Positions 41,609 to 53,800 of a stretch of DNA of 64,000 nt are shown here, piece by piece; positions within the stretch are counted from its first letter, which is position 1, and each line of letters opens with the position of its first letter. The translations under genes and the position numbers were made by a program. Where the stretch lies: contig NC_092858.1 in the NCBI RefSeq assembly GCF_032062135.1, forward strand, positions 166,579,437 to 166,643,436, read 5' to 3'. This stretch comes from Pyxicephalus adspersus. Its lineage: Eukaryota; Chordata; Amphibia; Anura; Pyxicephalidae. The notes beneath the pieces are model-generated. The model was not told the DNA's origin, ran no database searches, and saw only the letters and a list, made by a program, of their open reading frames with translations.

Positions 41609-43785
41609 AAGTAAAACTCCAGCTGGTTGGAAATGTAAAAACTAACATAAAAAAAAAAAACAGATAAACTACTTATGTGGTTGCAGATTTTCAAAAGTTC
41701 CATACAGATATCAGATGATTGTCACTGAGAACAAATAAGTGCTGTTCTTTTCTATGGAGAGTGGAAGAGGGAAGACGAGCAAGCAGCACCCTGCTAAGCT
41801 CACTTCCATGGGAGTGCACAGCGATCATTCCCAATTGGTCATTTATTGATCCCCCAAGGCATGATTGATAAATAGCATTGAGGGAATCTGACGCATGTCA
41901 GATTTTGACCTTAGATAAGACAACCTTAATCTGACTGGTGTACAAAGTTTAAAACAAAACTTTCATGACAAAACAAATTTCTTACCATTGCTAAGCTCTT
42001 GATCCGTCTACAAACTGAGCCCAGTGATCCCCACATAGGCTTGGCTTCCCTCTTCTTTCTGGCACTCGGCATCGCACTGCGCATGCGTGAGATTTGCATT
42101 TTCTTTTTATGTTATAGTAGAGCCCCTGATGTGCAGCCCACAGCCCTTTTATATAATGCTATAATGTGATATTAGGTCAAACATGGGACAAATTTCACTT
42201 TAAGGGGGTCATTCATACAAAAGGCAGGTGCATGATGCACAAAGTTGCCCTTTATATATTGTCAGGACCCTCCATAGCAAAGGAATGAACAAAAAACACA
42301 TACTGGAGTAGTGCTTTATAAATTGTTTGGGGATTAAATTATGTTTAGAACATCGGTGCAATACATGGAAATTTACCTAAGTTTTATCCTTTTAATGTTG
42401 CAAGTACAACAAATAACCGTTGATCTGCCAGGAATCCATTGAATGCCTAACTTCTTGTTCGGGGTTAAAACTTTGCTTGTGCTGAACTGCAATTCCACAC
42501 AGTATTCCATTTCTACAACTATGATGACAACATAATACAGTATTATTATCACAAATGGACAAGAACTGTGCTACAGACAGGATCACAAGGTGAAATTAAG
42601 GAAAAGACCTGAAAAAAAACCCTTCAGCAACCACTATCCCTAGAGTTTGTTAAGCTGCAATATATTACATATTTCTTCTTGGGTTTTGCCCAGAAATTCC
42701 CACTGACTTTGTAGAAGTCCTGTTGTCTTTGTGTTATAATCAGCTTGGACTCAGCTTGGATTGCATTAATTCTTTCCAAAATTCTGCAGATGAAAAGTCG
42801 GTGACATCACTGAGGGACCTTCCTGCGAGTCCTAGGACCTCTCCACACTTCATTATTTTTCATTTGTAAAGGGAAAATTAAATGATAACGTTTTTAAATA
42901 AACACGATCCTAAATTGATGACGGCTGTTTCCCATTATTTCCTGAACAAGCGCATAAAAAAAGGAAAAGGGAGTCAGATGCTAGTGCAAATATACTAAGC
43001 AAGTCCAGGGTTTATACACTGATACTGGGTTGTCCAGATTGGGTAGAAATATATATGGGGAAAGGTAAAGTGAACCTGTATTCCACCAACAGTATGGAAT
43101 AAACAGGTTACCTTTATAGCAAGCACAGTATATGTTGTACTTACCTCCTTATCCAACCCCAAATGTTGTACTTACCTCCCTATCCAACCCCAAAGCCATG
43201 ACAGCACTTGGTGATTGACAATACAGGATTTATTGTATTTCTCTGGTGGAGAAAGCACAGATAGGGTAACATCTGCAAGCTCATTAAATCTGTCATAAAG
43301 TCAACCTGCCACATAGATTGTTAAGTACAAAGTAGTGCAAACTTTTTGGGTAGTTGGATTCCACCCAAATAGAATCTTTATGCATGACTGATATAAAAAT
43401 TACAGTGGGGTCAGGGACGATGGGGCTTATTCTGGCTGTTCTGTGAACCCTAAAATGATATAAATACTTATTATACTGCTGCATCTTTACACGTACTTGC
43501 ATCTAACATTTTTGTTGTGATGTAGGTTAAAATGTTCTAGGATTGTGTAGCCAAATATTTTCCAAGGAAAGACATTTTTTGTCATAACTAGGAACTCTCA
43601 GGATTTTAGTTCTCTTTAACACCAAGTTATTGTCTGCAGTCATGGCCAACAACTACGGAGCCAGTACCATATAGGAAGAGAAAGCCAGGAGGAAGTGCAA
43701 GCTTAATTCTTTAATTCTCCAGCAATCCGATGCAAGATCAATAGCTTTGGAGGTGGTAGACTTGACAATTTACTGCTACAAAAGG

Positions 43786-44008
43786 CCTGGCTTATTAAAG
43801 CTCTCCAAGGCTGGAGAGGATAAAATTTTACCAGTGAAGCTGGGTGACCCAGCAAACCTGGAATAGATCTGGCCCAGAATTGAAAACATTTGCTAACAAA
43901 TAGCAAATGTCGTTTAAGAAATCTATTCCAGGTTTGCTCGATCACCCAGGTTCACTTATTAAAGTGTATCCTCTCCAGTCTTGGAGAGCTTTAATAAATC
44001 AGGCCCAT
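43786..44008. repeat. Palindromic MITE family A
   Basis: GGCCTGGCTTATTAAAGC at the left, CTTTAATAAATCAGGCCC at the right; the middle carries CTAACAAATAGCAAATG. Arms are inverted and about 90 bp each. Confidence 0.85.
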
Positions 44009-44610
44009 ACTGACCTGTGTGCTAATGAGGTTCTTTTTCCACTCACGATCAACATAAGATGGGATTTCTTAGATGACCATGAATATAAGGAGGCTCGTTT
44101 TCACTTGCCACCAATGCAAGAGGGCCCTTCTTCCCCTACCAGCAAATGTACGAGGGACAGTTTCTGCTAATGCCATAGGTATTCTTTTCATTCATTATCA
44201 ACGTAAGGGTTCCTTCTTCACTCACCACAACTGTAAGAGGGTCTTCACTTATCACCTAGGTAAAAGAACCCTTATTCACTAAGCCACTAATGTAGAGGTC
44301 CTTCTCCACTGACTAGCAACCTACCCTGACATGTCTCCAATGACCACCATATCAAGGGGGGCCTTCTCCACTGACCACCAATGTAAGGCAGCATATCTTC
44401 ACTGACCACCAACCTAAGGGATCAGCTTTTGCTGATCACTGATGCAAGGTAGGCCATCTTCACTGAACACTAACGCAAGGCAGCACTCCATTCACCACCA
44501 TTCTAATGGGGCATTCCTTTACTAATGTTCTTCTCCACTGACCACTACCGCAAGGGGTCCTTTCATCACAGACCAGCAGTGTAAGTAGCTCCTTCCCTTC
44601 TGACCACTGA
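44009..44610. repeat. Degenerate tandem array inside a hAT-like element
   Basis: Many diverged copies of a ~35-40 bp unit like TTCTCCACTGACCACCAATG + TAAGG. The array ends about 150 bp before a hAT-like terminus at 44757-44833, and such arrays accompany that element type elsewhere (compare GACCACCAGGTTAATGCAATG at about 52898). Confidence 0.6.
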
Positions 44611-44756
44611 TCTCTAATATAAAATGATTATGGGCAATATTATTAGTTTAATTTATGATTGTTAATGAAAATATACAACAGGCTATTCAGAGAAGTTTTG
44701 CTTAAAAAACAATACTACAATTTACCAAAAATGTTAATGTACCAAGGGCTATTGAT

Positions 44757-44833
44757 GCAATTATTTTTAGCAGGGGTCCCTGAGACCTGAATATTATAGG
44801 ATTCCTCCATGATAGAAGAGTTGGAAAAGGCTA
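44757..44833. repeat. hAT-like terminal fragment
   Basis: TTTTTAGCAGGGGTCCCTGA, GACCTGAATATTATAGG and TTCCTCCATGATAGAAGAG: the same order as at 52933-53006. Confidence 0.6.
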
Positions 44834-45594
44834 CTCCAGGCTATGCTGGATGTGTAATTCCTGGCAGGTCAGCACTCTCTGAGTTTTGTATTTCTGCTAC
44901 ACTTAGGTCAGCGATACAGATCCCATCTCCTCCTAGCTCCTTTATGGAAGGAGGCTCGCTCCCTTTTTCCCCTTGCTGCTCTGGTTCATTTCCATGATGA
45001 GGTGTTAACATGAAGCAGCTGGCGGTAGCAGAAGGTCTGCCGAGATATCGGCTGTATGGCAGGTTGTACATCTGATACAATTTGTTGCATTATTAGATGT
45101 AATATCTGTTACTCTGTGTTAGTGACATATACATCATTGCAGTTCTAGAACGTCGATCGACATGAAGTCATGCTGGTGGCATTGTTTTAAAAAAGGAAGA
45201 CAAAGCTAAAAGCCTGAACGCAAAGGTCATATTTAATCCTGCTACTAAGCAATAAACTCCTGAATAACTCCCTGATTTCAAGTATAGTATACTGAAGCCT
45301 ATAGGCTTCATTTGAAGGGAGATTTTCAATTTTTGTTTAAACACCCAGATAAAATCTGTCCAGAATGAATTTCATCACTGGTGTGCATCTTCTGACAAAT
45401 TTTGGAAACAAATTTTGGAATACATTTTTAAAAGACAGGACATGGGAAAATGTCTGCAGCAGGGACACAGACTCTAATAAAAGTCTAATAGGGATCTGCA
45501 TTACAGGGTTGCCACACTGGCATGAAATGGCATTACTCAAAATGAACATTAGCATATTATGTGTGTGGCCAAAGCACGCTTTAATAAACATAAA

Positions 45595-45785
45595 CCATGG
45601 GACCATGGACAGAACCACATACATACAGTACTCAAATATAAACCTAAACCAAGGTACTAATTTTTGCCTGAGAATACAGGAAATCTGCTTTGACTTGAAT
45701 ATAAACCTAGGGCAAAAAATGCATCAGACACTGCTAACATCCAAAAAAGTAATCAAAGAAATGCTAATTAATGAACATGAATAAA
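45595..45785. repeat. Dispersed repeat shared with 61640-61800
   Basis: Repeated AATATAAACCTA strings, CAGGAAATCTGCTTTGACTT and GGGCAAAAAATGCATC; 61640-61800 has AATATAAACTTGGGGGAC and similar. Both resemble a dispersed frog repeat with ATAAACC motifs. Responsible for the 139-codon open frame at 45365-45784. Confidence 0.4.
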
Positions 45786-45924
45786 TATATACATGGTGTG
45801 TTATTTTTATTTAAAAACAAAGAAACTGAATTTTTCCCCCCTATTGCAAGATAAAATATTTTGTGCTTATGAGTTACTTATAATGGGTTAATTACTTTTA
45901 ACTGATCTTTTTGTGTATTACTGA

Positions 45925-46085
45925 TGGCCAACAGTAGCTTTCTCTGTCTCCTCTTGTAAAGGTTGTAAAAAAACTCATGTCTCAGATGGCAAGTTTGTTA
46001 CACATTTTACATGAGGACAGCGCCATCTACTAATGTGACCCAAATATTAACCAAGATTCTTTTTCTGATGGCATTTTGAGGGCAA
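45925..46085. repeat. Dispersed repeat shared with 61955-62110
   Basis: AAGTTTGTTACACATTTTAC and ACTAATGTGACCCAAATATT correspond to AGTTTGTTATACACTTTAG and AGTAGTGTGACCCAAGTAC at 62038-62086. It follows the previous repeat in both places in the same order, so the two form one larger element of about 450 bp or more. Confidence 0.5.
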
Positions 46086-47634
46086 GAAATCTCTTTTTTC
46101 TTTTTTACCCCTGGGCTAAAATCCAGGCTTGCTCCCTGCACCCCTGGCATGGTGTCCTGGCAGTAGTTTGGATAACACTAGCCAAAGCAGGAATAAATCA
46201 TATATTGCTTAAAAAAAACCAACATTGCTAGAGCAAAAATAAAACAAATAGGGAGATTTCTTGCCAAAGTTAGAGTTGTGGGCATGTTCACATTATATTT
46301 TTTTTACAATGCTATATATATCTTTTAATTAATTATATTTCTGTCTTATGCAACTTTTTTTTTCGATTGTACTGCAACAGTGAATCAAAGAATTTGTTTG
46401 TCAAAAGAATGTTACATGTTTAGATTGTTTTGAGATTTTTTTTGTTATTAGATGCAGCTGAAAAGGGAAATTATTTGTTTTCTTGTGTAAACGTTGTTGG
46501 CTAAAGGAAGCTGGATTACCATCTTGTACTTTCACAGTCTGATGACATAACCCCTTGCTCTTGTATGATCCCAATTCGACAAATTTCAAACAGAACACAA
46601 CTCTATTTCAATCTAATATTATTTATTATATATCAGCGCTCATATAAATTCCTAACCTCCCCAAACTCCTAGAAAAAAATATTTGATTTATAGATCCAGA
46701 AATCAGAAACAAATGAATATTTTTTTTAATCTTTCATATACAATGAAATTTGTAAATATCTAAGCAGATTGAAATGTGTGTAGCGTATAGAACAACTCCC
46801 AGAGGACCTATGAAGTCTGCTGCTATTCATAACCCCATCTAGAGGGAGCGTTTTATAGAAGACTCGGAGCAATAATTCCAGCGGCTTACACAATAGGATA
46901 TTATATTCTTTCATTTGTGTATTTTTTTTCTAAAGTTATTTGCGTTAAATAAATAAAATGAGATGACCGATTTGAAAGTAATGTATCCTGAACAGAGCGC
47001 CAACAACTGCAGCTGCAAAGCACCAGACATCCCTGTATTCCTGTTGTGACTCCATGTAGAACTTAATGGTGTATTATATTTTCATTGCAACAAACGAAAA
47101 GTTGACAAGTATTTCTTTTAAAAAGAATGCTAAGTACTATATGCATATAAAAACGAACACCTAAAATGATTTTAGACTATTTGAAATTCTTTGAAAAAAA
47201 TATTTTTCGGGACCTCCATGTCCCTGTCAAAAAAAATGCAACATTTGTGTTGAGTGCTGAGGCCAGTTCTCTGCTCTTCTTAGTCAATCATGGCAGAACG
47301 GAACTTAATCATAAAACATTTTAGGCTTTTTATTGTAATGTAGTTAAAAGCCGTTGAAGGCAAATTTGCTGTTCTTTTGTTAGAACAATGCTGTATCCCT
47401 CCCCATTTATTCTGTCCAGTGGTGTTACTTGCGGCAGCAAGGAAAAAGCAGCTTCTTCTGCATCCCTTTAGCCGTCAGCCTGAAATGTACTAATGTATGT
47501 CCTCAACATCTGAACACAGCTGAAGGGGAATTTAGGAGCCGATAAGTGCTCCTGTTCACTGCTGGGGCTTTATAGCCTCTCTGCTCCCAGTAATCCATGC
47601 CTGATTTAGCAATAATCAGTGGGCCCCTGGTCCT

Positions 47635-47975
47635 CTGCCAGCCATCCCCAGGGCACCATTCCTTGTGCAAGTCCTGGGGGCAACCGAGAATGACCTACCA
47701 CTGACTTCCTCACTCATAACCTCATCACACACTGCTCCACGACTTTTCTAGCTGCCCCACTCTATGGAATGGTCTTCCTCGTCCTAATCGGCTTGATCCT
47801 ACTTTCTGCTCATTTACAAGAGCACTCAAAACTCATCTTTTCAAACTTGCCTACCCATCTCCTTCTCTCTTTTAAAACCATCACTACTTCCCACCATTCC
47901 ATATACCCCTTCTTATTGTGTGATACTCCCCCACCTCCTAGACTGTATAAAGCCTGTTTATTATAATTATGATAA
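47635..47975 (+). pseudogene. L2-type LINE, end of ORF2 (5'-truncated)
   Basis: The + frame at 47769-47966 and its neighbours give HSKLIFSNLPTHLLL; the typical L2/CR1-group C-terminus is L-K-T-H-L-F-x-L-A. The preceding DNA (ACTCTATGGAATGGTC) fits the W-N-x-L-P region. Frameshifts are present. The 3' end is TGTTTATTATAATTATGATA. Confidence 0.6.
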
Positions 47976-48169
47976 AATGTGTGCTGCAAGATGCAAACCA
48001 GTCTCCCGAGGCTGGCCAAAGTTGAAGACCAAGGCATTAGATTGGGGGACTAATGTCTCATGAGTACTGGTGCTGACCGAGGCCTTACAGCTTTATTTTG
48101 AATATTGCAGTTGATTTCCAAGGTATGCCTCTGCTAGTGAGGCATGTGACAATCTAAAGGCATAATAAA

Positions 48170-48616
48170 AAGATTTTTTGGCATAAATAGCTTTTTTTCA
48201 CGTGATCATCTATCAATTAAAACTTTATTCCCATTTATCAATAAAATAAGAAAAATTATTTTTTCTTGCTGTACTTAATCAAATACTATCAGCAGTATAA
48301 TCTGATGAAGCAGATGTTGATCTGTGAAACGCGTCATCAGCCTGTTTCCATTGTTCCAATATTTGCACTAGTATTTAAAAGTTATGTCATACAATCACTA
48401 AGAAGTAATGCATCAGCGTTATGGTATGAAAAACATATGTGAATTTTTAGATCTTGTTTTCGTTATAATTGATTGTATAAAAACTTTTGTGGAGTTTGAA
48501 AAATTGTATTTAACAAGTGTGTTATTTTATTGATAAATGTGAATAAAGTTTGAAAGATTTTAATTGATAGATGATGGTGGTACATGAAAAAAACCCTTTT
48601 GGTGCCAAAAAATCTT
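48170..48616. mobile_element. Inverted-repeat element carrying a hammerhead-like core
   Basis: The left arm (48170-48248) and right arm (48523-48616) are inverted relatives: AAGATTTTTTGGCA, TTTTTTTCA-GT, ATCATCTATCAATTAAAA and CATTTATCAATAAAATA occur in both. Between them, at 48302-48335, lies the best hammerhead-like motif in the window. No coding content. It may be a relic of a Penelope-like element or a MITE that captured the motif. Confidence 0.6.
48302..48345 (+). ncRNA. Hammerhead-ribozyme-like motif (best core)
   Basis: CTGATGA (48302-48308), stem II CAGAT-GTTG-ATCTG, GAAAC (48326-48330), then GCGTC, so stem III can form from self-complementary ACGCGT as in short-stem-III (dimer-active) hammerheads. 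The cleavage triplet would be GUC at 48333-48335. The flanking stem I (ATAAT upstream, ATCAG downstream) pairs poorly, so activity is uncertain. Confidence 0.5.
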
Positions 48617-48867
48617 GTTGTTATAACCCTGAGGTGAGCATACTGTGTTTCTAGATACTACAACCATCCTCAGGCACTTCCCTGTTTTTCTTAATCTAAA
48701 GGCAAACGTAAAGTCCAAACCCTGACTCCCTTCTACAGTTTGCCTTTCCCTTTCTTCCAGGAGGTCCCCAGCACATATTTTAGATTTCTTTTTGCTTTCC
48801 TTTTTTAGATGTCTTTAGACCAGTCATAAGAATGTTAAAGAATGGAGATCCAGCCATGTCCTGCACT

Positions 48868-48928
48868 CAGTTGTGATGACCTGGCTTGAGAACAATGCTG
48901 TGGTCTTCAAGCCAGGTCATCACAACTG
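48868..48928. repeat. Perfect 22 bp hairpin
   Basis: CAGTTGTGATGACCTGGCTT and two more bases (48868-48889), a 17-base loop, and the exact inverse (48907-48928). It may be a small MITE or a pre-miRNA-like hairpin; no second copy in the window. Confidence 0.6.
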
Positions 48929-50540
48929 GGTCAGAGTACTTTCAAAATGGCAGGTTGTGGTGACCCCAGTATGCAATGGTTACTCCCTACCAAAATGGTC
49001 CAAGAAAGGAAAACTAGTGAAGTAGAAACTTGGGTATGGGTATCCAAGATACTGATGTGTATTTGTTGGCAAGTTTAGTCCAGCAATTCAAAGTGCCTAC
49101 TGTAGCCAGAAGAGATAAAACCTGAAGATTATTGACTCTCATGTTGGCCATAATATAAAGATGTAAGAAACAATTGTGCACAAGTTCTCATCAAAGTGCC
49201 TAAGCTGTCCCTTGTGCACCACCCAAATGCCTACAGTAGGCATGTGTGTGTCAGTACATGGAACAATGCATGAAGGTGGCCTGGTCTTATGAATAAAGTT
49301 TTCTCTTAGGTTGTGTGGATTGCTGGGTTGTGTGTGCCAAGTACCTGGGGAAGAACTAACAGACGAATGATGGGAAGACGTCAGGTGCATGGAGGCAGAG
49401 TGATTTATTGGATTGGTTGCTAAATTCTTGTGCCAGATACTACATGCCACCTTGAAAGGTCTTGTGAAGTCTGTGTCTCCATGGATTAGAGCTGTTTTGG
49501 AAGCAGAAGGGGAATCTGCATTATTGATTTGACTTTATGGTTTATCAGTGCATTCTGCAATGGTAAACATGTTTCCAAAGCAGATTTCCCAATTCAAATC
49601 TCAGCAACATCCCTGAGCATTTATAGCCAACCGGTTAACTTAGTCACTTTATTTTAATCACTATTGTCAATGCAAAAAAGTGATTATCCAAGAACAGGAT
49701 TGTAGGTGTGAATTTGTGCAAAACCTGCTGTAATTACAAAGTCTAATCCCAAACTCTATGAGGAAAATGTGACACCATCATGTGAACTCATGCAAGCATA
49801 TCTATCCACTGTCTATTACCAGAATTACGTAGGATAAGTCTTCACATTTGGAGATAAAGGCAGCCAGTATGTGCTTTAGCCTACATGCCTACATGCAACC
49901 ACACACAATTGAAATAATCAATTTTAAATGCAACTGGTCCTTAAAAACCTTCAGTGTTCACAAGGTAACAAAAACTGAAAAGGAACAAGACTGCTTAGAA
50001 AATGCAATACAACCACCAAACATGCAAAAAAAAATATGCTTTATTATTATTACCATTTCAACTTTTTCCAGCTCCTGAGATAAAGATAGAAAACAAACTG
50101 GTGCAACCTTTATTCTCCTTTGTTCAGAATACAGTGTTATGTGTTAAACCTATAAGAGTTGCTATCACTATTTTGAATATCTTTAGGTAACTTTTCCTAT
50201 GCATTCTTGATTTTATGTGTGTCCTGCTGAGTTTGGGTTCATTTTGTACTCAGCTGATCCAATCCTAGTTCCCATGCATAAAACAGAGAATGCACCCATC
50301 ACCAATCCCTTTCAACACCAATCAGGTGACTAATACTTTAACAGGGGGTCCCATGACTGGCACTGAAAGGTTAGCACTTCTGTTGTCTTGCATGAAAAAA
50401 GTTAGATGGGTGCAAGGTGTGTAGGTGATATCACCCCTTTTGGTTGATAAATGTATAATTATGACTTATGTTTCCAATTTGTGGCCAGGCAGGAAAAAAT
50501 GTCATCACCTGTAAAATCAAAATTGTCTCTGTAATGCTAC

Positions 50541-50546
50541 TTTATT
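50541..50546 (-). promoter_or_regulatory. Candidate poly(A) signal for HLCS
   Basis: AATAAA on the minus strand (TTTATT at 50541-50546), about 130 bp past the HLCS stop, in non-repetitive sequence. The position suits a short 3' UTR, which would leave about 19.5 kb to the SIM2 3' end. Confidence 0.5.
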
Positions 50547-50677
50547 TAGTCATGAAGAAATCCCATAGCCCACCATGTAGTAATAAAAATACTATATTTC
50601 AGATAGTGAGAGATAGAAGTGTCAATGGGGAATGTCAATTATAAAGATATTTTAGATTCTGTAAGAAGTGAAGACTT

Positions 50678-50846
50678 TTAGCGTTTTGGTACAATCAAGT
50701 TTCTTGTCATGTCAAAGGAGTTTCCATCGGGGTGGACAGTGATGACGTCCTTTCCTTCTTGAAGTACTTGGAGGAAACCACAGTCGTCTAAGCCAACAAT
50801 CCAAGCTAAGGGGCCATCTTCACCACCAAGCCGAACCTTCTGCCCG
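50678..50846 (-). CDS. HLCS: HLCS terminal exon (BPL C-terminal cap)
   Basis: Acceptor GTGTTGCAG precedes 50846. One base completes Ser, then 55 residues and a TAA stop (complement of 50678-50680). The translation begins [20 protein letters not shown] and ends [10 protein letters not shown]. This SH3-like cap domain of biotin ligases contributes to carboxylase substrate contact. A second Arg at the very end, as in the human protein, is absent: the frog protein stops after PKR. An AATAAA lies about 130 bp downstream on this strand. Confidence 0.96.
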
Positions 50847-53800
50847 CTGCAACACACACAAAGTCATGTCACATATTACATATGGTACAACATATATAAA
50901 ACTATGCAACAAAGTAAAGCACAATTATTTGATTGCTGAAAAATAAATGAAGCCAGTGGAGTCCTGTCTTGCTTGTATTTTCTAACCTAGGGTAGATTTT
51001 TATATATGCTTGCAAATGCATGCTCTTTTTGAAAATTTTGGAGATATTAGGAAAAATGGTAAATATGTGTTTTAATGGGCAGTATGACCAGGATTATGGA
51101 GGGTATGACCACAAGTAGTGTGTAAATGAAAGCTCATGACATGGGGCATTATGTGTGAAGGGACCAATGGTGGCCAGTATGTACCAAAAAGCAGTGCAAA
51201 GGGTATGACAGTGGGCAGTACATGCAGAAAAGAAGGAGATGTGGCAGGAGGCTTTATATTGCAGGAATGGGTTGTGCAGAGTATGACAAGTTGTATGTGG
51301 AATGGAGTGGGAATAACAGTGTCAATATGCAAAGAAGTTGAAGAAGTTGCAAGAAGAGTTGGGTATTATAGTGGGTAACAGGTGTAGAAGTAGAGGGTAT
51401 CACAGTGGGAATATAGTCAAAATGGAACGCAGTGGAAGATGTTAAAAACCCAACTGATGTTTATTACCTCTGAATAGCCCTTTTTAGCCATATGTTATAA
51501 TTTAAAACTTATTTTCTCTTGCAAATACTTTAAATATTTTCTTTCTGCCCTACCATTCCAGTGTTGTTTGCTGGTATAAAAAAGTAACCCCTGATCTCAA
51601 GACTCTTTGGGAACACATGTAGTTTAGAGGGGGTTTGTTTAACCAGGGCAATTAGATTACAGAGTGCATGGGACAGTGTAGCCTGACTCCGGTGCCTACT
51701 GAGCTAACTTGTATATTTAGATATGCTACAACAGGGGAGTGAAAGGATTCTGATATCAGAGATTCAGAGAACAGATACTGATTGATTCATGTCTGTGAAT
51801 TTACTTTCTTAAGAAGTTTTGTCATATTGTAAAAGCAATGGCTGTACATTTGCTTTCAACTCCTTTACCTCCTCTTTGCCCATGACTGGCAGGCTTCCCC
51901 TACTCAGATTCCCCAATGGCCAGCTTATTTAACTTACTCTGAAAGCCTCCTCAGACGGATGGACTTTTGTTGCTTCAAGCTGGTTTTGCATTAACATGCA
52001 AATCTATGGGAATGCAAAATCTACCTGGAGCAGGTCAATGTGGGTTGTGTTGTCCCAGCCCTGGAATACCAAATGGTTTTCAAACTAGATCTATGCAAAC
52101 AGATATTCTTATAAATGTATCTAAATATTTGTCTAACCCTATAAACAAAAAGGATTCCTAGAAAATGTAATATACATCCATACACTATTATAATAGAGTC
52201 TGTATTCACAAATATTCTACATTTTTAGGTTAATAAATAACTAGAACGTTAACCAGTGTGTGTTGGGAAGAATATATAATAGATTAGGTGGTTTATTGCT
52301 AAGGGAAGGAACCTGGTTGTGGTGAAACATATGACATCAATGGTAAATACAAACATTCAGCAAGGTCCACAGGCAAATCTGCTTTGTGTGAATGACCAAT
52401 CATTTATTATATTCCTAGCAACATCATATGCACATGTATTTAGGAGCTTGTATTCATTTAGTTGTTTCTATTTAAAATACTTATAAAAAAATTACTAATT
52501 TAATTTACTCTATATGGCCAAAGGTTTGTGAACTTCTAATCTTCTCATCTGTATGGGTTTGCTGGAGATCCATGGTCATTTAGGAGGATCATGCTGAACA
52601 AAACAAAGTCTGCATCCTGTGTAAAATAGTATTTTCAAATCATACCCATAAAAAAGTAGATTGTATACTTACCATAACCTGTTTGTCCTTGTCACTGAGA
52701 GGGACATCATTGTCTATCTCGACTAATGTTCCTCAACCAGGGTTCCCCCAGTGGTTGTTAGGGGTTCCTTAAGCAATGAGCAATTTGTGACTCTTAGGTC
52801 AGTTTTACTGAGACGAATGATCTTCATGGATATCTGTATGGGTGACATTCTTCCCAATGGCTAGCAAGGTAAGAGACATTCTTCCTCCCGACCACCAGGT
52901 TAATGCAATGTAAGTTGTGGATATAGTAATTTTAGCAGGGGTGCCCCAAACACCTGAAGTTATCTCAAGAGGTTCCCCTATGTTAAAAAGGTTGAGAAAC
53001 ACTGTTCTGGAGAATATTCCTGGGGAATGAGGAGTATCTCAGTATGAATCTCATAAGAAGAGACTCCAGTACCTTTCGATAGTGTCTTACTACTGTCAAT
53101 AGTACCAAAATTGGGCTGCTCTGTGTTCCAAAGGATTTCACCAGAAGGAATATGATGTCACGCAAGCCTAGATGGTCCATGCAGAAAACGATAGTAAGGC
53201 AAGAATTTTTAAGGTACATTTTGGAAATACAATCGGACAGCAATGATTACAAGAGTGGCTTGGGTATTATAAAAAGACCTTGCATTATAAATATCATTTC
53301 ATCAGACTAGAGAATCTTGTTCCTCACAGTATGAGAGTTCTTCATGTGCTGTTTTTCAAACTCCAAGCAGGCTTTCATGTGTTTTGCACTGAGCAGAGGC
53401 TTCCATCTAGCCACAGTGACATAAAGTCCAGACCAGTGGAGGGCTGAAGTTATGGTTGTCCTGGGACCTAGGACCAATTTTGCCAACCAATGGCTTTTGA
53501 CAAGATTTTGGAGTGTGTATGGGGATTTGTGCCAGCAAATCATTTGTATGGTGGGGTAATGACAATGGATGAGAGGTCTCACAAATAGCGTTCTAGTTCA
53601 TCCAATGTATTTCATAGTAATGAGGTGAGGACAGGTTGCTCCTGTTCCTCTGCACCAATCTTACCAACCCAAGTCTTTATGGAGCTAGTTTTTTTTTACC
53701 TGTGGCCCTCCCAAAACTGTTAGCACAAGACTGGAAACATACAATTGTCTAGTGCAGCGTTTCCCAAACTTCTTAACATGGAGGAACCCTTGAAAGAAGT

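Larger units (their letters stand above)
31131..50540. other. SIM2-HLCS intergenic region (about 19 kb)
   Basis: No open frame here has family resemblance or splice structure; the longest, about 139 codons at 45365-45784, is repeat-like. Identified pieces are listed separately. Stretches with nothing I can name: 32530-34200, 34450-36690, 36800-39120, 39660-40060, 40220-41460, 42720-43780, 44840-45590, 46100-47630, 48930-50540. Within them 33640-34020 and 38430-38700 look complex and non-repetitive. Confidence 0.6.

Noticed and set aside
44009..44610. CRISPR-like regularly spaced repeats
   Set aside because: Copies are degenerate, without constant repeats or unique spacers, in a vertebrate genome and linked to a hAT-like end.
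45365..45784. 139-codon plus-strand open frame between SIM2 and HLCS
   Set aside because: No family resemblance, composition like non-coding AT-rich DNA, and overlap with a dispersed repeat.
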